DNA from: Butyricimonas sp. Marseille-P3923
Lineage (GTDB): Bacteria > Bacteroidota > Bacteroidia > Bacteroidales > Marinifilaceae
Direction: 5' to 3'
Length of the DNA: 64,000 nucleotides
NCBI RefSeq assembly: GCF_900184685.1
Contig: NZ_FXXL01000007.1
Coordinates: 2,294,001-2,358,000 of the forward strand
The position numbers and the translations under genes are program-made. Under the pieces are notes generated by a model. It saw only the letters and a list, made by a program, of their open reading frames with translations. It did no database searches and was not told the origin of the DNA. This document shows positions 43,077-50,865 of the stretch, in pieces. Positions within the stretch are counted from its first letter, which is position 1. Every line of letters starts with the position of its first letter.

Positions 43077-44498
43077 TCATTTCATGAAAGCGTGACGATA
43101 CCCCTTGATCTTATTCCAACCGCCGCGGGTGAAATCCGGAATTGCCACGGGAGCACTGTTGTTTTCCAGTGAAAGTGCAGTCAATTCACCGAGACAACAC
43201 CATTCTGCCAAGTCATACACGTCCATATCCAACGGCAAACCGTTCTGCAAGCAATACACGAGGCGATAATCCATGATAAAATCCATGCCGCCGTGTCCGC
43301 CGACCTTCTTGGCTTGTTCTTCCAATTCCTTTTGAATGGGATGTTTGTATTTTTCCATCAAGGCTTTCTTCACTTCTTGCGGCACGAAACCGTGAGCGTT
43401 TAGATTCTCGTGATCCGGCATCACGTCCGAGGATACCTGCGAGGGTTGCAGGGCGTAGCCTTGTATCGGGTATTTATTGGCAAAACCTTTCGTACCTGTC
43501 AACTGGTACATCCGACTGTACGGACGGGGCGATGTCACGTTATGCTGCATCTGTATCGTTTTACCATTCTCCGTGTGAATTAACGTCACCGTGTGTTGCC
43601 CGTTCTTGAAATCCTTCACCTCTTCACCCGTCTTGTTTTTGATATACTCCGGTGCAGAAACAGCTTTCGTGTCCATGCAAACAAGATAATTCATCTTATC
43701 GCCGCGGTGAATATCCAGCAATTGACAAGCGGGCCCCATGCCGTGAGTGGCGTAAATATCCCCCCGGTGTTTCCGGTTGTAGTCCATACGCCAGTTATTC
43801 CAGTAATAAGCCCAGAACTCGTCAAGATTATGAATGTAAGCACCCTCGACGTAAAGTATTTCCCCGAAGACATCATGTTGCGCCATGTTCAACGTGGTCA
43901 ACTCGAAGAAATCATACACGCAATTTTCCAACATCATGCAATGCAATTGCTTTTTCTCCGCCATGTTAATCAACGCCCAAATCTCCTCCATATTCATGGC
44001 GGCAGGAACCTCTATTGCCACGTGTTTACCGTGTTCCATCGCGTAAAGAGCCATCGGCGCGTGATGCAGCCAATCCGTGGCGATATACACCAAGTCAATG
44101 TCATCCCGTTCGCAAAGTTGCTTCCACGCATCTTCACTTCCCGAATAACCCGCCGCCTCCGGCAATCCGGCACGTCTCAATATCCCTTGCGTCTTATCCA
44201 CCCGTCCGGGAACGATATCACAGAGAGCCACGACTTTTGTACCCGGTATATGCGTGAATCTTTCTACCGCTCCCGGTCCCCGCATCCCCAACCCAATAAA
44301 CCCGACACGCACGGTATCCAACTTGGGAGTCACCAACCCCAGCACATCTTTCTGTCCCGCCGGACGTTCCGGCACGGGCACCTCGATAGGCATCACTTTT
44401 TGAGCCGCCTTCTTGTCCACTTTACAAGAACACGAGCAAAATAGTCCGCCCGAAAAAATTGCCATAGCAAATAATAAGGTCTTCATTACTCTTTTCAT
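43077..44498 (-). CDS. GH109-type Gfo/Idh/MocA glycosidase (alpha-N-acetylgalactosaminidase-like)
   Basis: 473 residues. An N-terminal lipoprotein-type signal (GGLFCSCSC) is followed by a Rossmann domain (RVGFIGLGMRGPGAVERF; VVALCDIVPGRVDK) and a C-terminal domain with YIATDWLHHAPMALYAMEHGKHVAIEVPAA, TRGGW and KKVGGHGGMDFIMDYRLV. This is the pattern of GH109 enzymes, which use bound NAD to cleave alpha-GalNAc, for example from mucin O-glycans or blood group A. Monocistronic with a terminator. Activity should be regarded as family-level inference; other Gfo/Idh/MocA chemistries are possible. Confidence 0.82.
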   Translation of the reverse strand: MKRVMKTLLFAMAIFSGGLFCSCSCKVDKKAAQKVMPIEVPVPERPAGQKDVLGLVTPKLDTVRVGFIGLGMRGPGAVERFTHIPGTKVVALCDIVPGRVDKTQGILRRAGLPEAAGYSGSEDAWKQLCERDDIDLVYIATDWLHHAPMALYAMEHGKHVAIEVPAAMNMEEIWALINMAEKKQLHCMMLENCVYDFFELTTLNMAQHDVFGEILYVEGAYIHNLDEFWAYYWNNWRMDYNRKHRGDIYATHGMGPACQLLDIHRGDKMNYLVCMDTKAVSAPEYIKNKTGEEVKDFKNGQHTVTLIHTENGKTIQMQHNVTSPRPYSRMYQLTGTKGFANKYPIQGYALQPSQVSSDVMPDHENLNAHGFVPQEVKKALMEKYKHPIQKELEEQAKKVGGHGGMDFIMDYRLVYCLQNGLPLDMDVYDLAEWCCLGELTALSLENNSAPVAIPDFTRGGWNKIKGYRHAFMK

Positions 44499-44672
44499 AC
44501 AACAACACTTTAATATTTAAACACTGATTATATTCCTTCTTCTTCAAACACGCTCTAAAAGTAATAATAATCCTTTATAATAATATAATCTATCACAAAA
44601 TAATGCAGGTAATCAAATAACCAAAAACAATACACATTATACCTACATAGATAGATTTCCGGATTTTTTTCT

Positions 44673-44680
44673 TAAATTTG
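44673..44680 (+). promoter_or_regulatory. -7 element of the 617-residue orphan gene
   Basis: TAAATTTG, 22 bp before the ATG at 44703, matching TAnnTTTG; no clear -33. Confidence 0.5.
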
Positions 44681-44702
44681 TAAAAACCTATATTTATTAC
44701 TT

Positions 44703-46556
44703 ATGGATATCTCATTCGAATCTCAATTGGAAGTCTATCGATCATTATCCGGTCAGGCAAAACTTATCGTAGACATGTTGGCACACTCTTGTTGCCCTAT
44801 CAACAGGAAGGATATGGAAAGTTTATTCCCTGACGTCACTTCCCCCCGTTCCGAATTACATGCGACCTTCAAAAGGCTCCAACAGGCTAAAATTGTTTGG
44901 TATTGCATGGAAGGCGGAAGTACTGATGATTACTACACGTCTATGTTAGCTCTGGAATTAACCATTCTATTATTCCTGCAACAGGTAAAAGAGGGGCGCG
45001 ATATCGAGCAAGAAGTCAGCACTCCACAATTCTGGGAAAAAGTAAATCGAACAGGACGCCCCACGAGAGAGAGGATACTAGCTATATTCTTTGATGTAAA
45101 ATTACCGGATCACGACCATTTCCCGATCCCGCATTTTTATAAACAGCAACTTCTCAACACAGCCTCAAAGATGAAATCATCCTTTCATCTCGAAACAACA
45201 TTTCCCGAAAAATACCTTATACGCCACTTCCGGGATATTGTCCGGTTACAAATCGAACAGATTCATCCTAACCCGTCCATCGCTTGTTGGTATGACCGAT
45301 TTACCGTTATACACAAAAACTCTCCCCTCTTTCATGCCACCTTGCAAGATACACGGGCAATCCTAACACTCTTGCTTCCCGGCAAATCAGATCAAATTCC
45401 CGACAACGTAAATCCCGCCACCAGAGAAGGAGCATCCTTATTGGGAATGTACTACCTTTATCAAGGTGATTACTCGCGTGCCCTTCGATATTTTTCGGAA
45501 GGGGAATCAAATAAAACGATATTCGACGACTATCGCCCCACCCAATACCCCATATTCCTATTCGGTAAAGCCATGGCTTACCTGCTAGATTCTAAAACAT
45601 CTATCGATATCAATTCCCCGCTAAACATTCTCCCTCCCGACGACATTTTCGAACGGCTCGCATGGGCAAACAAAATGAACAAAAGCCCGGAAGAAATCAC
45701 TCGCTTACTACCGGCAGAAGGCACTCTTCCCCCCTTGTCCCAATATCTACTGAACAGCATGAAACAATACCTCGGACTAGCCGTCGACGGTTCATTGACA
45801 TTCCTCGAACATCAAGCCGCTAAACTAGGTTGGGACATTCCGTCTTTAGTAAACAAATGTTTATCGAGAAAAAACTCAGTATCTTTTAAACAAAATACCA
45901 TACTAACGGGAAAATGGGAAAAAACATTTGCCCCTCTCGTGGAACAGACATTCACACCAATCATTCAAAAAGATAGGACGAAAGAACTCTTGGTCACACG
46001 AACAAACACATTCCGGATCGCGTACTTTATACGCACATGGGGCAAACAACAGTGGATGATTGTCCCCAAGCTACAGAAAACAAAGGATGGAATCACATGG
46101 ACATCCGGCATGCCTATCGCTGCGCCAAGACTCTTCGAAGGCTCCGTCCCCGACATGACCGATTGGGACTGTGAATTAGCCTACCCGAATCTTTCCAAAG
46201 AAGACAAGATAATTCTTCTCGCGGGACATCCTCACGTCTACAATGAAAAAGATGAACAAAGACGTTCCGTTCAAATCATAAAAATCAATCCCGCTATCTC
46301 GATACGACAAGATGACACGGGATATTGCATAACCACAAATCTTAAAAATTTTGTATCCCGACAAAAAATTCTTTGGGAACGAAATTTTCTGAAAGCCACG
46401 ATCTATGAAATTACTCGCCAACAACACTACATTCTCTCTTGGCTGGACAAGTTCTCGCATTTGCCATTCGAAGCGCACGATGCTCTGGTTGCCTTAATAA
46501 AACATCTACAAAAATCCGTCACTATATACACTGACATCGAAATCAATATAGAATAA
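44703..46556 (+). CDS. Orphan protein resembling the N-terminal half of an SNF2-family helicase
   Basis: 617 residues, no signal or membrane helix. Residues about 10-65 look like a winged helix (LSGQAKLIVDMLAHSCCPIN; ELHATFKRLQQAKIVWY). Residues about 243-300 look TPR-like (GMYYLYQGDYSRALRYF). The C-terminal region (IILLAGHPHVYNEKDE; FEAHDALVALIKHLQKSVT; IYTDIE) resembles what I recall just before the ATPase domain of Bacteroidetes SNF2 helicases. No Walker motifs exist here, and no helicase frame follows. It may be a truncated helicase or a stand-alone regulator. Function unknown. Confidence 0.6.
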   Translation: MDISFESQLEVYRSLSGQAKLIVDMLAHSCCPINRKDMESLFPDVTSPRSELHATFKRLQQAKIVWYCMEGGSTDDYYTSMLALELTILLFLQQVKEGRDIEQEVSTPQFWEKVNRTGRPTRERILAIFFDVKLPDHDHFPIPHFYKQQLLNTASKMKSSFHLETTFPEKYLIRHFRDIVRLQIEQIHPNPSIACWYDRFTVIHKNSPLFHATLQDTRAILTLLLPGKSDQIPDNVNPATREGASLLGMYYLYQGDYSRALRYFSEGESNKTIFDDYRPTQYPIFLFGKAMAYLLDSKTSIDINSPLNILPPDDIFERLAWANKMNKSPEEITRLLPAEGTLPPLSQYLLNSMKQYLGLAVDGSLTFLEHQAAKLGWDIPSLVNKCLSRKNSVSFKQNTILTGKWEKTFAPLVEQTFTPIIQKDRTKELLVTRTNTFRIAYFIRTWGKQQWMIVPKLQKTKDGITWTSGMPIAAPRLFEGSVPDMTDWDCELAYPNLSKEDKIILLAGHPHVYNEKDEQRRSVQIIKINPAISIRQDDTGYCITTNLKNFVSRQKILWERNFLKATIYEITRQQHYILSWLDKFSHLPFEAHDALVALIKHLQKSVTIYTDIEINIE

Positions 46557-46578
46557 TACCGGATAGTCTGTCATTCAC

Positions 46579-46613
46579 TTCTTAAATCTTTGCAATATGC
46601 AAAGATTTAAGAA
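46579..46613. repeat. Perfect 15-bp inverted repeat
   Basis: TTCTTAAATCTTTGC (46579-46593), 5-nt loop AATAT, GCAAAGATTTAAGAA (46599-46613). It lies 23 bp after the orphan gene and is not followed by a T-run, so it is either a weak terminator or a protein-binding palindrome. Confidence 0.75.
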
Positions 46614-46780
46614 ACACCATGATGTAAACTCCGGTTTTCCGCCGAAGTCCGATTTATTTAGCCTACTATTTGTCAAATACCAAAAAATATCTATTTTTAC
46701 ATTGTCATCTGAGCGTTTCAGATAGAAGATATTTTAAAGGCGTTTGTTTGGATTCTTATCTTTAGAATCTTAATTACTAC

Positions 46781-46863
46781 AATGTTCTGTTGGGTGGACA
46801 TGATATTGTATGTCGTGTATAATATACATTAAAAGGCGAATGAATTGTTTGCAACAGAACATT
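46781..46863. repeat. 12-bp inverted repeat pair enclosing 59 bp, upstream of GT90
   Basis: AATGTTCTGTTG (46781-46792) and CAACAGAACATT (46852-46863) are perfect inverted copies. The enclosed 59 bp contains the small palindrome ATAATATA near 46819. The pair could be a leader-RNA stem or an invertible segment. I see no TAnnTTTG inside in either direction. The remaining sequence of 46557-46946 is AT-rich and without a credible gene. Confidence 0.55.
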
Positions 46864-46946
46864 CCGCGAGATATAAAAGATAGATAAAACAAGTATCTCC
46901 ACGCTTTTAACGGTTATAATTACCTTTTGGAGATAGAGGTAGAAAC

Positions 46947-47927
46947 ATGATATCAGACATGCAGTTAATCTATCGTCTTCGTAGTGGAAAGAATCCGAAA
47001 TGGATTTACTATATTCAAAACATGACTCGTTATGCAATCCCGCAAATCATACTCCGCAACCGTCGTGAAAAAATATTGAAAAAAGCCATGAAACGACCGG
47101 ATTTCCCTTACATACAAGAACGTGTCGAGTATTATAACAAACTGTCAGAACCCGTGAAATTACCGGACACTTCTCCCCGTCTGGCAAATCACAAGTTCAC
47201 CAAAAGGGAAAAACAATCCGTTTACTTCTTTGATACCTACGAATTCACCCGCTGGTTCTCGAAATCTCTAAAATGGCAACATTTGCCCGGTGACATCGTT
47301 CACGTTCCCGCCTATCCGGCCATCGTGAAAAGCCGTCCTCTTCATCCCGATAATAAAAATTCGGTTCTATTGAATCTCGACAAGATACGCCATTTCATTT
47401 TTCTCAAAGACACGATACCTTTCTCCGGAAAAATGAATAAAATCATTTTTAGAGGCAAGGCAGGCTCGAAACCTCGCAGACAACAGTTCATTTCAAAGTT
47501 TATCGATCATCCCATGTGCGATGTCGGAGAAGTTGGCAGTAGTCCCAACATACCCGCGGAATGGAGAAAACCCAAAATAACACTACGCGAGCATCTCAAG
47601 TACAAATTCATCATGGCACTCGAGGGGAATGACGTGGCAAGCAACTTGAAATGGGTAATGTATTCCAACTCCATCGCTGTAATGCCCAAACCTACTTGTG
47701 AAACTTGGTTCATGGAAGGTAAATTAATCCCCGATTATCACTATATTGAAATCAAGGAAGATTATTCCGACCTGATCGAGAAAGTTAATTATTACATCGA
47801 GCACGAGAATGAGGCTCTCGAAATTATAAAACACGCTCACGAGTACGTGGCTCAATTCCAGAATAAAAAAAGAGAAAAACTAATTTCTCTATTTGTCATG
47901 GAAAAATACTTTGAAAAAACGAATTAA
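46947..47927 (+). CDS. Glycosyltransferase family 90 (CAP10-like), LPS/glycan biosynthesis
   Basis: 326 residues. The conserved GT90/CAP10 segments are visible: PFSGKMNKIIFRGKAGSKPRR, DVGEVGSS, then LREHLKYKFIMALEGNDVASNLKW, MYSNSIAVMPKPTCETWFMEG and PDYHYIEIKEDYSDL. It probably adds a sugar to lipopolysaccharide core or capsule in the cytoplasm. It is isolated from any polysaccharide cluster. ATG 46947 is the first plausible start; a second Met follows at codon 5. Confidence 0.88.
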   Translation: MISDMQLIYRLRSGKNPKWIYYIQNMTRYAIPQIILRNRREKILKKAMKRPDFPYIQERVEYYNKLSEPVKLPDTSPRLANHKFTKREKQSVYFFDTYEFTRWFSKSLKWQHLPGDIVHVPAYPAIVKSRPLHPDNKNSVLLNLDKIRHFIFLKDTIPFSGKMNKIIFRGKAGSKPRRQQFISKFIDHPMCDVGEVGSSPNIPAEWRKPKITLREHLKYKFIMALEGNDVASNLKWVMYSNSIAVMPKPTCETWFMEGKLIPDYHYIEIKEDYSDLIEKVNYYIEHENEALEIIKHAHEYVAQFQNKKREKLISLFVMEKYFEKTN

Positions 47928-48000
47928 AAAACGGGAGATTACTATTTGAAATATTTTTCAAAAAAAATATATATCAAAGAGAATTTTCCCGAGAAAAGAC

Positions 48001-48062
48001 AAAAAAAATACTTCACGAATGCCCAAAAAACGATTTCAAATCCTTGTGGCACTCGTGAAGTA
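48001..48062 (-). terminator. Long hairpin terminator of the XRE gene
   Basis: ATACTTCACGA-a-TGCC (48008-48023) pairs with GGCA-c-TCGTGAAGTAT (48047-48062). Read on the minus strand it is followed by eight T. The loop holds a second small palindrome, GATTTCAAATC. It also stands ~80 nt after the GT90 stop. Confidence 0.7.
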
Positions 48063-48083
48063 TTATTCCAATATTATACTATC

Positions 48084-48503
48084 TCAAAATTTCTCGAGCA
48101 ACTTCTCCAGAAGAGAAGCAAGTTTCCTTAACAACAGTTCATTTGTCGCAAGCAACATAGTCATCTGCTCATCCTTAGCCTTTAAAGAAGAAGCTTGTTT
48201 ATCAACAATCGCCACCAGATGACGTGTCATTATACTATCATCCTCGCCGACTGAATCAACCCCTAAAGAATCATCATCAACCGCAACAACTTTACGGTAT
48301 TTCTCGCCCTCGCCACTTACAAGCCAATTCCGGTTTACTCCCAGCAAGTGACTCAGCACCTCCAATTTTGTGGTATCAGGCTTCGTCTTGTTATTCAGGT
48401 AGTTTGAAATGGTAGTAGCCGACATGTTTAATGCCTTCGCCACACGGTATTTCGTGTAACCTTTCTCGTTCATCACCTCTTGCAATCTCTCGGAAAATGA
48501 CAT
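48084..48503 (-). CDS. XRE-family HTH regulator with coiled-coil tail
   Basis: 139 residues. HTH domain 1-60 (MNEKGYTKYRVAKALNMSAT; ISNYLNNKTKPDTTKLEVLS), then LLGVNRNWLVSGEGEKYR, as in phage-repressor-like regulators. The C-terminal ~45 residues (QASSLKAKDEQMTMLLATNE; LLLRKLASLLEKLLEKF) are a likely coiled coil for oligomerisation; no peptidase domain for induced self-cleavage is present. It is divergent from the small-RNA candidate at 48587. Similar stand-alone regulators are common in Bacteroidales and their targets are unknown. Confidence 0.85.
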   Translation of the reverse strand: MSFSERLQEVMNEKGYTKYRVAKALNMSATTISNYLNNKTKPDTTKLEVLSHLLGVNRNWLVSGEGEKYRKVVAVDDDSLGVDSVGEDDSIMTRHLVAIVDKQASSLKAKDEQMTMLLATNELLLRKLASLLEKLLEKF

Positions 48504-48563
48504 ACCCTTTTATTTAGAATTAATTTAAATTTTATCTATTACCAAAAAATAATCCAATTTGAT

Positions 48564-48594
48564 TTTGCATTCTTCCAAATTTGTATTACCTTTG
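48564..48594 (+). promoter_or_regulatory. Near-consensus promoter with no ORF downstream
   Basis: TTTG (48564-48567), exactly 19 bp, TACCTTTG (48587-48594). This is the best promoter match in the window. Confidence 0.8.
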
Positions 48595-48600
48595 TGTATC

Positions 48601-48722
48601 GTTTGTTACAAATATAGCGATTATTGGTGAAATCCCCAAGCAATTGGGGTATGTTAATCGGTTGGTGATGTGAGAAGACAAAGATATTTATCCCGTTAAT
48701 GTTCTTTGTCTTCTCCTTTTAT
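48601..48722 (+). ncRNA. Candidate small RNA of about 120 nt
   Basis: From the predicted start near 48601 to the T-rich end at about 48722 there is no reading frame of note. Two hairpins are visible: CCCCAA-GCAA-TTGGGG (48634-48649), and a perfect 13-bp stem GAGAAGACAAAGA (48672-48684) with TCTTTGTCTTCTC (48703-48715), followed by CTTTTATTTAT. The latter is a good intrinsic terminator. The unit lies between the divergent XRE regulator and glpA, 515 bp upstream of glpA, so it is not simply the glpA leader. It does not match any RNA family I recognise. Confidence 0.65.
48672..48722 (+). terminator. Terminator of the small-RNA candidate
   Basis: 13-bp perfect stem with an 18-nt loop and a CTTTTATTT tail. 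Confidence 0.75.
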
Positions 48723-49185
48723 TTATCAAGCCCGCTCCTCACAGACTCCCACAAACAATCAGATAAAGTCAGTTTCAAGTCGGCTTGTTCTACCGTTGTT
48801 GAATCGTTGTTCTCTTTTTCTACAACCGTTCCGAAACGGCACAACATCAATTCAACAACATAAGTAAATCAATACCCCCTCTCGAACACACCTCTATTGT
48901 AGATTAAATACCGACACTCTTGTCACTACTAGCACATCACTTATTCAACACTTGCCACACAAATCATACAAGATAAATTTTACTTGATCTAACCACAGTT
49001 TTCTACCACCTTTAATTCACATCTAGTATTTACCAACAATAATTTATTTTTCCCATACCTTATATATATAGTAAAAGAGATTTCATTTTTCCTCATTCAA
49101 GAGTATTTGAAAGCTATTCAAAACACAAAACGGAAGTCGTTCTTTCATTTACTTTCGTTTTTAGATGATTTTGTTGCGATATTAT
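48723..49185. other. AT-rich intergenic region with nested inverted repeats
   Basis: No gene is visible. GTTGTTGAAT (48795-48804) and ATTCAACAAC (48850-48859) are perfect inverted copies that enclose a second stem, CCGTT-CCGA-AACGG (48826-48839). This makes 48795-48859 a possible structured RNA or regulatory site. The rest is low-complexity T- and A-rich sequence. Confidence 0.45.
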
Positions 49186-49216
49186 TTTGTTTTCTTTCGT
49201 TTTATTCTTTCCTTTG
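49186..49216 (+). promoter_or_regulatory. Promoter of glpABC
   Basis: TTTG (49186-49189), 19 bp, TTCCTTTG (49209-49216), one mismatch from TAnnTTTG. Transcription would start near 49223, 15 nt before the ATG at 49238. Confidence 0.5.
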
Positions 49217-49237
49217 CGATAATAAAATCTTTTGGAC

Positions 49238-50863
49238 ATGACACAGCACGAGACAACAAAACCATTTGATGTAATCATCATCGGCGGCGGCGCGACAGGA
49301 GCCGGTACTGCCAGAGATTGTTCCCGCAGGGGACTGCGGGTGCTTTTGGTTGAAAGATTCGATATTTCCACCGGAGCCACGGGACGCAATCACGGGCTGT
49401 TGCATAGCGGCGCTCGCTACGCGGTAACCGACAAAGAATCCGCGGAAGAATGTATCAAAGAAAATATGATTCTTCGTAAAATCGCCAGCCACTGCGTGGA
49501 AGAAACCGACGGTCTCTTCCTCACCCTTCCCGAAGATGACATAAATTACCAGTCCAAATTTGTTGACGCCTGTAGGCAAGCAGGTATTCGGGCTGACGTG
49601 ATCGATCCGAAAGAAGCTTTAAAGATGGAACCTTCCGCCAATCCCGATATCATTGGAGCGGTAAGAGTTCCGGACGGAGCGGTCGACCCGTTCCGCCTGA
49701 CAGCATCCAATATCATGGATGCGAAACTACACGGTTCCACCGTGCTGACTTATCACGAGGTCACGGAACTCATCCGCGAGCAAGACCGCATCACGGGCAT
49801 CAAAGTCCTTGACCACAAAACGAAAGAAACAAAATCCTATTACGGCTCCGTCGTTGTCAACGCCGGGGGTATATGGGGACACAATATAGCCAAACTGGCC
49901 GGAATCAATATCAACATGCTACCCGCCAAGGGAGCCTTGTTGATTTTCGGGCACCGGGTAAACAACATCGTGCTGAACAGATGCCGCAAGCCCGCCGACG
50001 CCGATATTCTCGTGCCGGGCGATACCATCTGCCTTATCGGAACAACTTCCAGCAAAGTACCTTACGAGGAAGTGGACAACATGTACGTCACCCCGGAAGA
50101 AGTGGACTTACTATTGCGGGAAGGAGAAAAATTATCCCCGCTACTGGCACAGACCCGCATCCTGAGAGCGTACGCAGGAGTCCGACCGCTAGTTGCATCA
50201 GACGATGATCCCAGCGGAAGAAACGTAAGCCGGGGTATCGTGCTACTGGACCACGCGAAGAGAGACGGACTGGAAGGCCTTGTCACCATCACGGGCGGCA
50301 AGCTCATGACCTACCGGTTGATGTCCGAATGGACGACCGACTTGGTTTGCAAGAAACTAAACGTTTCAACCCCTTGCACCACCGCCACCGAAAAATTACC
50401 CGGCTCCAGAGGAAATGCCGAAGAAACAAGTAAAAAAATTATATCCGTTCCGCTCGCGCAACGCAACGCTACAATCAACCGCCACGGGGAGATGGCAGAC
50501 AAGTTTTCAGGGAATACCGCCTTGGACAACAGCTTGATCTGCGAATGCGAAGAAGTATCCGTGGGAGAAGCGAAGTACGCCTTGAACGAGTTGGATGTAA
50601 ACAATCTGGTTGACTTGCGAAGAAGAACCCGCGTGGGAATGGGCACTTGCCAAGGAGAGCTCTGTGCCTGCCGAGCCGCCGGATTAATGAGCAACATGAA
50701 AAAAGCCTGCACGAAAAGAGCGAAATCAGACCTCACCTCTTTCTTGAACGAGAGATGGAAAGGCATGACACCCATCGCGTGGGGCGATACATTACGTGAA
50801 AGTGAATACACCGCGTGGATATACGAAGCCGTATGCGGGCTAACATCATCTTCAAAAGAATAA
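49238..50863 (+). CDS. glpA: Anaerobic glycerol-3-phosphate dehydrogenase subunit A
   Basis: 541 residues from ATG 49238. FAD-binding motif DVIIIGGGATGAGTARDCSR; DAO-family core (GATGRNHGLLHSGARYAV; VVNAGGIWGHNIAKLAGI). The C terminus carries a BFD-like [2Fe-2S] region, CECEEVSVGEAKYAL and GMGTCQGELCACR. With GlpB and GlpC it oxidises sn-glycerol-3-phosphate to dihydroxyacetone phosphate and passes electrons to menaquinone, typically with fumarate as final acceptor. First gene of the glpABC operon; glpB follows after 2 nt. Confidence 0.95.
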   Translation: MTQHETTKPFDVIIIGGGATGAGTARDCSRRGLRVLLVERFDISTGATGRNHGLLHSGARYAVTDKESAEECIKENMILRKIASHCVEETDGLFLTLPEDDINYQSKFVDACRQAGIRADVIDPKEALKMEPSANPDIIGAVRVPDGAVDPFRLTASNIMDAKLHGSTVLTYHEVTELIREQDRITGIKVLDHKTKETKSYYGSVVVNAGGIWGHNIAKLAGININMLPAKGALLIFGHRVNNIVLNRCRKPADADILVPGDTICLIGTTSSKVPYEEVDNMYVTPEEVDLLLREGEKLSPLLAQTRILRAYAGVRPLVASDDDPSGRNVSRGIVLLDHAKRDGLEGLVTITGGKLMTYRLMSEWTTDLVCKKLNVSTPCTTATEKLPGSRGNAEETSKKIISVPLAQRNATINRHGEMADKFSGNTALDNSLICECEEVSVGEAKYALNELDVNNLVDLRRRTRVGMGTCQGELCACRAAGLMSNMKKACTKRAKSDLTSFLNERWKGMTPIAWGDTLRESEYTAWIYEAVCGLTSSSKE

Positions 50864-50865
50864 TT

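Noticed and set aside
43593-44444. 283-codon frame antisense to the GH109 gene
   Set aside because: Shadow frame rich in His, Arg and Pro, no start context or domain.
46777-47037. 86-codon frame on the minus strand before and inside GT90
   Set aside because: Overlaps the GT90 start, no promoter, sequence without recognisable pattern.
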